Shown here: positions 1-7,984 of the stretch, in pieces | How the letters are laid out: the number at the start of each line of letters is the position of its first letter | How positions within the stretch are numbered: the stretch's first letter is position 1 | NCBI GenBank assembly: GCA_024685315.1 | Contig: JAIKVW010000054.1 | Location: 62,001-126,000, forward strand | Direction of reading: 5' to 3' | DNA: 64,000 bases | Origin: Lachnospiraceae bacterium | GTDB taxonomy: Bacteria; Bacillota; Clostridia; Lachnospirales; Lachnospiraceae | Translations under genes and position numbers: made by a program | Notes under the pieces: generated by a model | Databases searched by the model: none | What the model was told of the DNA's origin: nothing | Seen by the model: only the letters and a program-made list of their open reading frames with translations

Positions 1-1349
1 TGGTAGTTCTTCAGGATATCGGTGTGGAGCCTTGCAACGCCGTTCACGGAGAATCCTGCGGCGATCGCGAGGTTGGCCATCCTGACCTGCCCCTCATAGA
101 TGATCGCCATGCTGCGGACCTTGCTGTCCTGGCCGGGATAGAGCTCCTCGATCTTCTCTGTGAAGCGCCTGTTGATCTCCGCGATAATCTGGTAGATCCT
201 CGGAAGCAGCGTCATAAAGAGGTCCGCGGGCCATTTCTCAAGGGCCTCAGCCATAATGGTATGGTTGGTGTAGGCGCAGCACTTCGTGGTGATAGCCCAG
301 GCCTCGTCCCACTCCAGGTCCTCTTCGTCCACAAGTATCCTCATGAGCTCCGCGACCGCTACCGCCGGATGGGTGTCATTCATCTGGAAGACGACCTTCT
401 CGGGAAGGGCGCGGATATCGTCATGATTTTCCTTAAATTTATGTATTACCTGCTGCACGGTCGCCGAGACGAAGAAGTACTGCTGCTTCAGCCTCAGCTC
501 CTTGCCGCTGTAATGATTGTCGTTCGGGTACAGGACCTCGACGATGGTCTTCGCGAGGTTCTCCTGCTCGACCGCCTTGTAATATTCGCCCTTGTCGAAG
601 GACTCAAGATTAAAGTTCACCACAGGCTCCGCGTCCCAGATCCGGAGGGAATTTACCATCTTATTGCCGTACCCGGTTATGGGGATGTCGTAGGGCACGC
701 CCATAACGGACTGGTAGCCGTCCAGAATATAGCGGTTCCGCCCGAGCTTCGGGTCGTACTCGATCCTGACATATCCTCCGAACCTGATCACCTCGGCATA
801 TTCCGGGCGCTTGATCTCGAAGGGATAGCCGTGCTTCAGCCAGTCATCGGGTTGCTCGGTCTGCTCACCGTTCTCGATCTTCTGGCGGAACATTCCGTAT
901 TTATAGCGTATTCCGCATCCGTAGGCCGGGTATCCAAGTGTCGCGAGCGAATCCAGGAAGCAGGCCGCAAGCCTTCCGAGGCCTCCGTTGCCTAGCGCGG
1001 GATCCGCCTCCTCGTCCTCCAGAAGGTTGATATTGAGGCCCATGTCCTGCAGCACTTCGGCCGCTTCCTTGTAAAATCCGAGATTTATCAGGTTGTTCCC
1101 GAGCGCGCGCCCCAGCAGGAACTCCATCGAAAGGTAGTAGACTACCTTGCTGTCATAGTCCTCCACTGCCTTGTGGGAGATCATCCAGTTGTCGATTATC
1201 CTGTCCTTGACTGCCCTCGAGACCGCCTGGAAGATCTCCTGGCTGCTCGCGGTGTCCAGGGTCTTCCTGAACATGTACTTGATATTGAAAAGGATGTCTC
1301 TCTTAAATTGTTCTTTATCAAAAAGTTCCTGTGCGGGACTCTGCGTCAT
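1..1349 (-). CDS. glgP: Glycogen/starch phosphorylase, N-terminal part
   Basis: Phosphorolytic release of glucose-1-phosphate from alpha-1,4-glucans in the cytoplasm. The minus-strand frame gives about 449 residues starting MTQSPAQELFDKEQ and containing phosphorylase family blocks: VVYYLSMEFLLGRALGNN, DPALGNGGLGRLAACFLDSL and VVFQMNDTHPAVAVAELMR. The usual length is about 800-850, so roughly the C-terminal half, with the pyridoxal-phosphate lysine, lies left of the window. The ATG at 1349 is preceded by AAGGGAG about 10 nt upstream. It lies 27 nt downstream of ileS on the same strand and may be cotranscribed. Assignment to the family is firm; the preferred polymer is not visible. Confidence 0.95.
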   Translation of the reverse strand, partial: MTQSPAQELFDKEQFKRDILFNIKYMFRKTLDTASSQEIFQAVSRAVKDRIIDNWMISHKAVEDYDSKVVYYLSMEFLLGRALGNNLINLGFYKEAAEVLQDMGLNINLLEDEEADPALGNGGLGRLAACFLDSLATLGYPAYGCGIRYKYGMFRQKIENGEQTEQPDDWLKHGYPFEIKRPEYAEVIRFGGYVRIEYDPKLGRNRYILDGYQSVMGVPYDIPITGYGNKMVNSLRIWDAEPVVNFNLESFDKGEYYKAVEQENLAKTIVEVLYPNDNHYSGKELRLKQQYFFVSATVQQVIHKFKENHDDIRALPEKVVFQMNDTHPAVAVAELMRILVDEEDLEWDEAWAITTKCCAYTNHTIMAEALEKWPADLFMTLLPRIYQIIAEINRRFTEKIEELYPGQDSKVRSMAIIYEGQVRMANLAIAAGFSVNGVARLHTDILKNY

Positions 1350-1376
1350 CCGATTAACTCCCTTATTAAAGTATAG

Positions 1377-4300
1377 TTACGCCTGTTCCTTCTCGACTCC
1401 GAGGGTTACGTCCTCGCCGTTGATATTCCAGTCTTTGGAGTATCCCTTTACCTCGCCGAACGAGATGCCGTTTGCCAGCACTTCCCTGCTGATCTCGGCG
1501 CTGTTCTTCTCTGCGATCGCCCTGAGCTTTTCATTTTCAGAGAAATATACATGGATGTGGTCCATGACCTCGAAGCCGGCTTCCTTCCTCATCGTCTGCA
1601 CCTTGGAAACGATCTCGCGCACGAAGCCTTCCTCGATGAGCTCTTCGGAAAGGTTGGTGTCAAGGACTACGGTGATGCCGTAACCGCTTCCGGATACGTA
1701 TCCGGGAACCTGTGCGGAATCGATGAGAAGGTCTTCCTCGGCAAGCTTTACTTCTGTGCCGTTCGCGTCAAATGTGATGGATCCGGTCTCTGTCAGCTCC
1801 TTCATGGCAGCGTTGCCGTCGACATTTGCCAGGTACTGCCTGATCGCGCCGACCAGTTTTCCGAACTTGGGCCCGACGGTCTTAAGCTGAGGCTTGAAGC
1901 TGTAGCTGGTGAAGCTGCTGACGTCGTCAGTGAACACAACTTCCTTCACGTTGAGCTCGTCCGCGATTATATCGGTGTAGAACTCTCCGAGCGTGAAATC
2001 TGCCTTCACGTACATGCGGCCTATCGGCTGGCGGTTCTTGATGCCGGCGTCGTTCCTGCAGGCACGTCCGATAACGACTACGTCAAGGACGTCCTTCATG
2101 TCGGCCTCGAGCTCCTTGTCGATCCACTCCTCATGGATCTCGGGATACCCGCAGAGATGGATGCTCTCCGGAGCGCTCTTGTCAACGCTTCTCACGATAT
2201 TCTGGTAAATATCCTCGGTCATGAACGGAACCATCGGCGCAGCAGCCTTCGAGAAATCGGCAAGAACGGTGTAAAGGGTCATGTAAGCGCTTATCTTGTC
2301 CTGCTCCATTCCCTCTGCCCAGTACCTTCCGCGGTTCCTGCGCACATACCAGTTGCTCAGGTCGTCGACGAAGTCCTGCATGACCTTGGTGCACTCGGTG
2401 ATCTTGTAGTCCGCAAGGAAATCGTCCACAGCCTTCACCGTGGTCTCGAGCCTTGAAAGGATCCATTTGTCCATTACGGGCAGTTTGTCATATTCCAGGG
2501 TGTACTTCGTGGGATCGAACTGGTCGATCTCAGCGTAAAGCACATAGAAAGCGTAGGTGTTGTAGAGGGTCCCCATGAATTTGGACCTTCCCTCGAGCAC
2601 TGCCTTCTCATGGAAGCGGTTCGGCAGCCAGGGCGCGGAATTCGAGTAGAAATACCACCTGATCGCGTCTGCGCCGTACTTGGTAAGCGCTTCCATCGGG
2701 TCCACAGCATTCCCCTTGGACTTGCTCATCTTCTGGCCGTTCTCGTCCTGCACGTGTCCGAGCACGATGACGTTCTTGAACGGCGCCTGGTTGAAGATAA
2801 GAGTCGAGATCGCCATCAGGGAATAGAACCATCCTCTGGTCTGGTCGACTGCCTCGGAGATAAAGTCTGCGGGGAACTGCTCCTCGAAGAGATCCTGGTT
2901 CTCGAAAGGATAATGATGCTGGGCGAAGGGCATGGAGCCGGAATCGAACCAGCAGTCGATCACCTCGGGAACGCGGTGCATGATCTTCCCGCAGTCCGGG
3001 CACTTGATAGTTACATTATCTATATAGGGCTTATGAAGCTCGATATCCTCCGGGCAGTTGTCGGAGAGCTCGCGAAGCTCCTCGCGGCTTCCCACGGAGA
3101 TCTGCTTCCCGCACTCGCACTCCCAGATATTCAGCGGGGTGCCCCAGTAGCGGTTCCTGCTGATGCCCCAGTCCTGGATATTCTCGAGCCAGTTTCCGAA
3201 ACGGCCCTTGCCGATGCTCTCGGGGATCCAGTTGACGGTGTTATTATTCCTGATAAGGTCGTCCCTTACCGCGGTCATCTTGATGAACCAGGATTCGCGC
3301 GCATAGTAGATCAGCGGGGTGCCGCATCTCCAGCAGTGCGGATAATCGTGCTCAAAATTAGGCGCCGAGAAGAGCAGTCCTCTCTCGTCAAGGTCGCGGA
3401 GCACCATCGGGTCAGCCTTCTTCACGAATACTCCCGGCCACTTGGTGTCGTCGGTCATCTCGCCCTTGGTATCAACGAACTGATGCACCGGAAGCCCGTA
3501 ATTCCTGCCTACACGGTAGTCGTCTTCACCAAACGCGGGAGCAATATGAACGATACCGGTACCGTCTGTCAGCGTTACATAGCCGTCGCAGACCACGTAC
3601 CAGCACTTTTCCTTTACCTGCCTCTTAAGCGGCGCGAAGAGCGGCTCGTACTCCATGTACTCGAGCTCCTTGCCGGTGCAGGTCGAAACGACCTCGTACT
3701 TGCCTTCGCCGAGCACGGTGTCAAGAAGCGCGCCTGCCATGATGCATTCGTACTCCTCGCCGGTCTTCTCATTAGTGGTCTTTACCCTCGCATACTCCTC
3801 GACCGGGTTCACGCAGAGCGCAACGTTCGAAGGAAGAGTCCAGGGCGTGGTCGTCCATGCGAGGAAATACGCGTTCTCCTCGCCCTTGATTTTGAATCTC
3901 GCGACCGCGGAACGCTCCTTGACCGCCTTGTAACCCTGCGCTACCTCGTGGCTCGAGAGAGGGGTCCCGCACCTCGGGCAGTAGGGAACGATCTTGTGGC
4001 CCTTGTAGAGAAGGCCGCGGTCCCAGATTTTCTTAAGAGCCCACCACTCGGACTCGATATAGTCATTCTTGTAGGTGACATAGGGGTCGTCCATGTCTGC
4101 CCAGAAGCCAACGGTGCCGGAGAATTCCTCCCACATTCCCTTGTATCTCCACACGCTCTCCTTGCAATGCTCGATAAAGGGTCCTACGCCGTACTCCTCG
4201 ATCTGCTCCTTGCCGTCAAGCCCGAGCTCCTTCTCGACCTCGATCTCGACCGGAAGCCCGTGGGTATCCCAGCCGGCCTTCCTGGGCACTTTGTACCCCT

Positions 4301-4523
4301 TCATGGTCTTGTAGCGGGGAATCATGTCCTTGATGACACGCGTAAGCACGTGTCCGATATGCGGCTTGCCGTTCGCGGTAGGCGGGCCGTCATAGAAAGT
4401 GAACTCCGGGCTGTTCTTTCTCAGCTCGATGCTCTCCCTGAATATATCATTATCATCCCAGAACTTTTTGACCCTCTGCTCGCGCTCCACAAAGTTCTGG
4501 CCGCTGTCTGTCTTGCTGTACAT
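1377..4523 (-). CDS. ileS: Isoleucyl-tRNA synthetase, eukaryote-like type II
   Basis: Charges tRNA-Ile with isoleucine. 1048 residues, within the range for type II IleS. The class I signatures are HIGH at 55-58 and KMSKS at 598-602. The block around HIGH reads PTANGKPHIGH and is followed by GWDTHGLPVEIEVEKELG. These match the eukaryote-like/type II form rather than the common bacterial type I (PYANG.., WDCHGLPIE). Type II enzymes are known for insensitivity to mupirocin, so intrinsic tolerance is a reasonable inference but not proven. ATG at 4523 has GGAGGGG just upstream. The promoter ends close to the gene, leaving a short leader without room for a T-box. Another tRNA synthetase of the class I valine/leucine group is excluded by overall similarity. 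Confidence 0.96.
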   Translation of the reverse strand: MYSKTDSGQNFVEREQRVKKFWDDNDIFRESIELRKNSPEFTFYDGPPTANGKPHIGHVLTRVIKDMIPRYKTMKGYKVPRKAGWDTHGLPVEIEVEKELGLDGKEQIEEYGVGPFIEHCKESVWRYKGMWEEFSGTVGFWADMDDPYVTYKNDYIESEWWALKKIWDRGLLYKGHKIVPYCPRCGTPLSSHEVAQGYKAVKERSAVARFKIKGEENAYFLAWTTTPWTLPSNVALCVNPVEEYARVKTTNEKTGEEYECIMAGALLDTVLGEGKYEVVSTCTGKELEYMEYEPLFAPLKRQVKEKCWYVVCDGYVTLTDGTGIVHIAPAFGEDDYRVGRNYGLPVHQFVDTKGEMTDDTKWPGVFVKKADPMVLRDLDERGLLFSAPNFEHDYPHCWRCGTPLIYYARESWFIKMTAVRDDLIRNNNTVNWIPESIGKGRFGNWLENIQDWGISRNRYWGTPLNIWECECGKQISVGSREELRELSDNCPEDIELHKPYIDNVTIKCPDCGKIMHRVPEVIDCWFDSGSMPFAQHHYPFENQDLFEEQFPADFISEAVDQTRGWFYSLMAISTLIFNQAPFKNVIVLGHVQDENGQKMSKSKGNAVDPMEALTKYGADAIRWYFYSNSAPWLPNRFHEKAVLEGRSKFMGTLYNTYAFYVLYAEIDQFDPTKYTLEYDKLPVMDKWILSRLETTVKAVDDFLADYKITECTKVMQDFVDDLSNWYVRRNRGRYWAEGMEQDKISAYMTLYTVLADFSKAAAPMVPFMTEDIYQNIVRSVDKSAPESIHLCGYPEIHEEWIDKELEADMKDVLDVVVIGRACRNDAGIKNRQPIGRMYVKADFTLGEFYTDIIADELNVKEVVFTDDVSSFTSYSFKPQLKTVGPKFGKLVGAIRQYLANVDGNAAMKELTETGSITFDANGTEVKLAEEDLLIDSAQVPGYVSGSGYGITVVLDTNLSEELIEEGFVREIVSKVQTMRKEAGFEVMDHIHVYFSENEKLRAIAEKNSAEISREVLANGISFGEVKGYSKDWNINGEDVTLGVEKEQA

Positions 4524-4558
4524 ATGATTCCCCTCCGGAAAAAAAGATATTCTTTCAT

Positions 4559-4587
4559 ATATTATTACAACAGGGCCTTAAAGTCAA
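4559..4587 (-). promoter_or_regulatory. Sigma-A type promoter of ileS
   Basis: On the minus strand TTGACT (4582-4587), 17-nt spacer, TAATAT (4559-4564). Predicted start is only about 30 nt before the ileS ATG, so no T-box leader fits. Confidence 0.7.
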
Positions 4588-4640
4588 CGGCACGCAGGCC
4601 TCCGGCCCTTAAAAACCCGCATATTTCTTCCATACTTCTC

Positions 4641-4670
4641 TTGCAAACTGTGAACCTTTAACACTATAAT
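4641..4670 (+). promoter_or_regulatory. Promoter of the Nudix-like gene
   Basis: TTGCAA (4641-4646), 18-nt spacer, TATAAT (4665-4670), about 60 nt before the ATG at 4729. Confidence 0.55.
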
Positions 4671-4728
4671 TATGCATGGATGCATTTGAAGGTATCAGCA
4701 AAAACTATCATACGAGGAGTTCCTGCTT

Positions 4729-5328
4729 ATGTACCGTGGAGACGATATTTTAAAGATTTACGATGAAGACGGCAATGAGATCGGCCGCGAGACCCGTGAA
4801 ACGGTCCACCGGCAGGGTCTTCTGCACGTCGTAGCGCATGTATGGATGTTTGAAGAAAACAGCGAAGGCCTCAATATTTTCTTCCAGAAGAGGTCCGCGG
4901 GAAGGGAGCTCTATCCCGGCAAATACGATCTCGTCCAGACCACGCATTTCGATCCGGACGAAGGACTTGTCGAGGGCGTGCTCCACGCGATGGACTACTA
5001 TCTCGGGACTAAAGTCGATCCTGAAAACGCCGCCCACATCGGAAGCCTGCGGCAGCATATCGACCAGGGCGATTACCACGACAACGCGCTCGTCCAGGTC
5101 TTCTCAGTAAGGATAAAAAAGGCCCTCTTCGTCCTTCCCGACGCTGAAGACATCGTGAAGGCACGCTTCGAGGACTTTGCGGATTTCGTCCACGGACGAA
5201 AAGATTCCATCCCGATGTACTCCGCAGACGGCCTGTACATCTCAAAATCCTTCCCTGATGACTGGTGGCTTAGGAAAGAGGAATTCCTTGAGGTCGTTGA
5301 GCCCTATATAAGAGGCGCTTTGTCATGA
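4729..5328 (+). CDS. Nudix-fold protein with degenerate Nudix box
   Basis: 199 residues resembling the Nudix group near isopentenyl-diphosphate isomerase/YfcD (N-terminal DEDGNEIG, HRQGLLHVVAHVW, FFQKRSAGRELYPGKYDL). Such proteins hydrolyse or isomerise nucleoside-diphosphate-linked or prenyl substrates. The expected Nudix box (GX5EX7REUXEEXGU) is here THFDPDEGLVEGVLHAMDYY followed by LG. The RE and EE acidic metal ligands are replaced by HA and YY. Catalysis in the normal way is therefore doubtful. GAGGAG lies upstream of ATG 4729. Its TGA overlaps the ATG of the first CHR gene by 4 nt, so the three genes are probably translationally coupled. Function is not known. Confidence 0.8.
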   Translation: MYRGDDILKIYDEDGNEIGRETRETVHRQGLLHVVAHVWMFEENSEGLNIFFQKRSAGRELYPGKYDLVQTTHFDPDEGLVEGVLHAMDYYLGTKVDPENAAHIGSLRQHIDQGDYHDNALVQVFSVRIKKALFVLPDAEDIVKARFEDFADFVHGRKDSIPMYSADGLYISKSFPDDWWLRKEEFLEVVEPYIRGALS

Positions 5329-5894
5329 AGGAACTGTTTGATCTTTTCTTCGCATTCGCGAAAATAGGCGCGACCACCTTCGGAGGCGGGTACGCCATGC
5401 TTCCGGTGCTCCAGCGCGAGATCGTCGAGGACCGGAAATGGGCAACCGAAGAGGACCTGATGGATTACTACGCGATCGGCCAGTGCACCCCCGGCATCAT
5501 CGCGGTCAATGTAGCGACATTCATCGGGGCCAGGAGGCGCGGCACCATCGGCGCGATCTTCGCGACCGCGGGCGTCGTATTCCCTTCGATCGTTATAATC
5601 ATGATAATCTCCGCATTCATACACAATTTCGCTGAATACCCTGCCGTCCAGCACGCGCTTGCCGGTGTTAGGGTCTGCGTATGCGTGCTGGTCTTCTCGG
5701 CAGTAATAAAGCTCGCGAAAAAGTCCCTGATAGACGCCGGGACCTACGCGATCTTCGGAGCCGTGCTCATCCTCTCGCTCTTTACCGGGGTCCAGAAATT
5801 TGTCTGGGTCATCGCAGCAGGGATCGCCGGGATCCTCATAAAAGTCCTTTCCGGGAAGCGCTCCGCTGAAAGTCAGGGAGGTCCGGAAAAATGA
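5325..5894 (+). CDS. CHR-family (chromate transporter-like) subunit 1
   Basis: 189-residue integral membrane protein of the short CHR family. It starts with the diagnostic FFAFAKIGATTFGGGYAMLP and continues with QREIVEDRKWATEEDL and YAIGQCTPGIIAVNVATFIG. About six hydrophobic segments are present. In the family, long ChrA is a fusion of two homologous halves; short members come in adjacent pairs that form a heteromeric transporter. The next gene is the other half, with a 4-nt ATGA overlap. Chromate itself may not be the physiological substrate: these pairs are widespread in gut anaerobes and the substrate cannot be read from sequence. Confidence 0.9.
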   Translation: MKELFDLFFAFAKIGATTFGGGYAMLPVLQREIVEDRKWATEEDLMDYYAIGQCTPGIIAVNVATFIGARRRGTIGAIFATAGVVFPSIVIIMIISAFIHNFAEYPAVQHALAGVRVCVCVLVFSAVIKLAKKSLIDAGTYAIFGAVLILSLFTGVQKFVWVIAAGIAGILIKVLSGKRSAESQGGPEK

Positions 5895-6454
5895 TATTCT
5901 TAAGGCTTTTCTGGGAATTTTTCAAGATCGGTCTCTTCTCCGTAGGCGGAGGCCTCGCGACCCTTCCCTTCCTGTACGAGCTTCAGGCAAATACCGGCTG
6001 GTTCACGGTTGAAGATATCGGAAACATGATCGCGGTCTCGGAGTCCACCCCGGGCCCCATGGGCATCAACATGGCGACCTATACCGGCTTCACCATCGCG
6101 GGTATACCCGGGGGTATCGTGGCGGTCATCGGGGAGGTCACTCCCTGCGTGATAATAATCCTGCTGATCACCAGGATCATGAAAAAGTTCAAGGACAATA
6201 AATACGTGCAGTTCGCCATGTACGGCCTCCGTGCAGCTTCCGTCGGCCTCATCGTCGTCGCCTGCCTGCAGGTCGCAAAGGCAGCCTTCCTGGATACCGA
6301 GCTCTACAGCGCGACCGGGAGCCTCACGGATCTCTTCAGCATCCCCGCGATAATATTTGCCGTGGTGCTGGCAGTCGTCTATGTCAAGACGAACAAGCAC
6401 CCGATCATCTATATAGCCGCAGCAGCCGTGATCGGGATACTGCTGAAGATGTAG
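5891..6454 (+). CDS. CHR-family (chromate transporter-like) subunit 2
   Basis: 187 residues, homologous to the preceding gene. It carries the same N-terminal signature (FFKIGLFSVGGGLATLPFLY) and the conserved SESTPGPMGINMATYTGF. Several membrane segments follow, ending with two C-terminal helices (VYVKTNKHPIIYIAAAAV). It overlaps the upstream partner by ATGA, which fits a fixed 1:1 heteromer. It ends the three-gene unit; the 3' side is the hairpin-rich spacer. Substrate unknown. Confidence 0.9.
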   Translation: MIFLRLFWEFFKIGLFSVGGGLATLPFLYELQANTGWFTVEDIGNMIAVSESTPGPMGINMATYTGFTIAGIPGGIVAVIGEVTPCVIIILLITRIMKKFKDNKYVQFAMYGLRAASVGLIVVACLQVAKAAFLDTELYSATGSLTDLFSIPAIIFAVVLAVVYVKTNKHPIIYIAAAAVIGILLKM

Positions 6455-6974
6455 TGCGGACTTGCTGATGCGGTCCTGCGGATCGGCTGCATTCAGGGTA
6501 TGCCCCGCATCAGATTTCTCGCAAATTGGCATCATGATTTTTTCTGATGTGGGGCCGGTGATCCTGCTATCCGATTTCAGGCATACCCTGGGATATGCCT
6601 TAGGGATATGTTCGAGCATCCGGCACAGCAGGCATAAAAATTGCGGCTTGTGCCTTTCTCATGAAAAAGGCTCGAGAGGCATCCTGAAGGGATGCCTCTC
6701 GGAGCATTTAAATGAATCAGACATATTCCTTCCTAAAAATTCCCAAGATGCCGGATATTAATTATTGGCCTCCGGGCATCATTTGGGGTGTGCCTGATCA
6801 CACAAAACAAGCCTCAGGCATGCCTTTCTCAAAAGCAAGTATGCCTGCTAAGATAAATGGCGTGATTGGCTCCATCCTTCCCGTTAAACCCGGAAGAATA
6901 ACCCGGTGGGCGCCGCAAAAGAAACACAAACCGGCCTGCGCCACAAAAAGAAATCAAGAAAAGAGGAAATTAAG
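6455..6974. repeat. Non-coding spacer rich in inverted repeats with GGCAT/ATGCC cores
   Basis: No convincing gene is seen in this 520-nt gap. It holds several inverted repeats built on GGCAT/ATGCC. Arms CTGATGCGG (6465-6473) and CCGCATCAG (6505-6513) are perfect. CCCCGCATCAGA can instead pair with TCTGATGTGGGG further on, so two folds are mutually exclusive. A perfect 12-bp hairpin spans 6673-6701. Further single GGCATGCC-type words follow up to about 6860. Short open frames through here have no ribosome site or recognisable family. It may be a degenerate interspersed repeat or a structured leader for the downstream exporter. Confidence 0.5.
6673..6701 (+). terminator. Perfect 12-bp hairpin, possible terminator or processing site
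   Basis: CGAGAGGCATCC (6673-6684), loop TGAAG, GGATGCCTCTCG (6690-6701). No T-tract follows, so classical intrinsic termination is uncertain. Confidence 0.4.
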
Positions 6975-7898
6975 TTGGCGGTTTTTTCATCCGGATCGTC
7001 CGACAATAAATTATCCGGTAAGGCAATGCTTCTTGTCTCCGGATTTCTTTTTGGGCTGATGCCCCTTTTTGCAAAGCAAATATACCTGCACGGCGGGAAC
7101 GCTCTTGGCCTGCTCTTCCTCCGCTTCGCGATCGGAGGAGCCGTTTTCCTGCTTATAATGCGCTTCACCGGAGCACCGTGCGTACTGAAAAAGGACGAGA
7201 TCCTTTCGGTATTTCTAGTATCGCTCCCGGAGGCCCTGACTTCCGTGCTGCTGTATCAGTCATACAATTACATATCCTCGGGAACAGCAACAACTCTTCA
7301 CTTCAGCTACCCTGCCGCCGTCCTCATTCTGGAAACGCTGATCTTCAGGAAAAAGCTCAACCGGCGGAATCTGCTTTGCTGCGCCCTGTGCATCCTAGGC
7401 ATCGTCATGTTCTACCTTCCCGAGGCATTACATGGTGCGGGCAGTTCTGCTCCGGGAAGTCTTGCCGGACTTCTCCTGGCACTTTCTTCAGGTATCGTAT
7501 ACTCCTCATATATCCTCGCGCTTACCCATATCGATAAAGTGAATACCATGCCGCGTATGAAGCTCTCCGCCTGGGTGTCCCTCATGATAGCCGTAGAGCT
7601 TGCATGCATAATGGCTTTCACAGGAAAATTCAGCTTTCAAATGGACGCGAATGGCTGGGGGCTCGCTGTTCTGTGCTCAGCCTTCGTATCTTCCTTCGCC
7701 TTCCTGACATTTCAGGCGGGGGCAGGAAGGTGCGGACCGCAGACCGCCGCGCTCCTTAGCACGAGCGAACCCGCTTCCAGCGTGATCTTTGGAATCTTGA
7801 TACTGGGCGAATCGATGAGCATCTTCGCAGGGGCCGGATGTGCTTTCATACTGCTCTCGATCGTGCTGCAGGTCGCGGTGAAAGGGGATCCGGCCTGA
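6975..7898 (+). CDS. EamA/DMT-family transporter
   Basis: About 307 residues with ten hydrophobic segments in two EamA repeats. The first begins AMLLVSGFLFGLMPLFAKQI and includes SYNYISSGTATTLHFSYP. The second starts near GSLAGLLLALSSGIVYSSYI and ends with the conserved EPASSVIFGILILGESM. Members export metabolites or take up small solutes across the cytoplasmic membrane; the substrate is not predictable here. I choose the TTG at 6975, since AGAGGAA lies about 7 nt upstream; an in-frame start at 6906 would add a charged, ribosome-site-less N-terminus. A strong terminator follows. Confidence 0.85.
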   Translation: MAVFSSGSSDNKLSGKAMLLVSGFLFGLMPLFAKQIYLHGGNALGLLFLRFAIGGAVFLLIMRFTGAPCVLKKDEILSVFLVSLPEALTSVLLYQSYNYISSGTATTLHFSYPAAVLILETLIFRKKLNRRNLLCCALCILGIVMFYLPEALHGAGSSAPGSLAGLLLALSSGIVYSSYILALTHIDKVNTMPRMKLSAWVSLMIAVELACIMAFTGKFSFQMDANGWGLAVLCSAFVSSFAFLTFQAGAGRCGPQTAALLSTSEPASSVIFGILILGESMSIFAGAGCAFILLSIVLQVAVKGDPA

Positions 7899-7915
7899 AA
7901 ACTGCGCGGATGATC

Positions 7916-7964
7916 AAAAAACCGGCCGGAGAAGGAGTCCATCCTCTTTCTCCGGCCGGTTTTT
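7916..7964. terminator. Bidirectional terminator between EamA gene and clpB
   Basis: Perfect arms AAAAACCGGCCGGAGAA (7916-7932) and TTCTCCGGCCGGTTTTT (7948-7964), with A-tract and T-tract on the outer sides, between convergent genes. Confidence 0.9.
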
Positions 7965-7984
7965 ATGCCTCATAGGCTTCAGCA

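Noticed and set aside
24-995. Long open frame on the plus strand opposite glgP
   Set aside because: It is a shadow of the glycogen phosphorylase frame; no ribosome site and no family resemblance.
2610-4661. 683-codon plus-strand frame opposite ileS
   Set aside because: The opposite strand is an unmistakable IleS; the product has no recognisable domains.
4524-4680. T-box riboswitch before ileS
   Set aside because: The spacer is short, the promoter is next to the gene and no T-box consensus or specifier stem was found.
6462-7059. Small plus-strand frames between CHR genes and the EamA gene
   Set aside because: They run through inverted repeats, lack ribosome sites and resemble nothing known.
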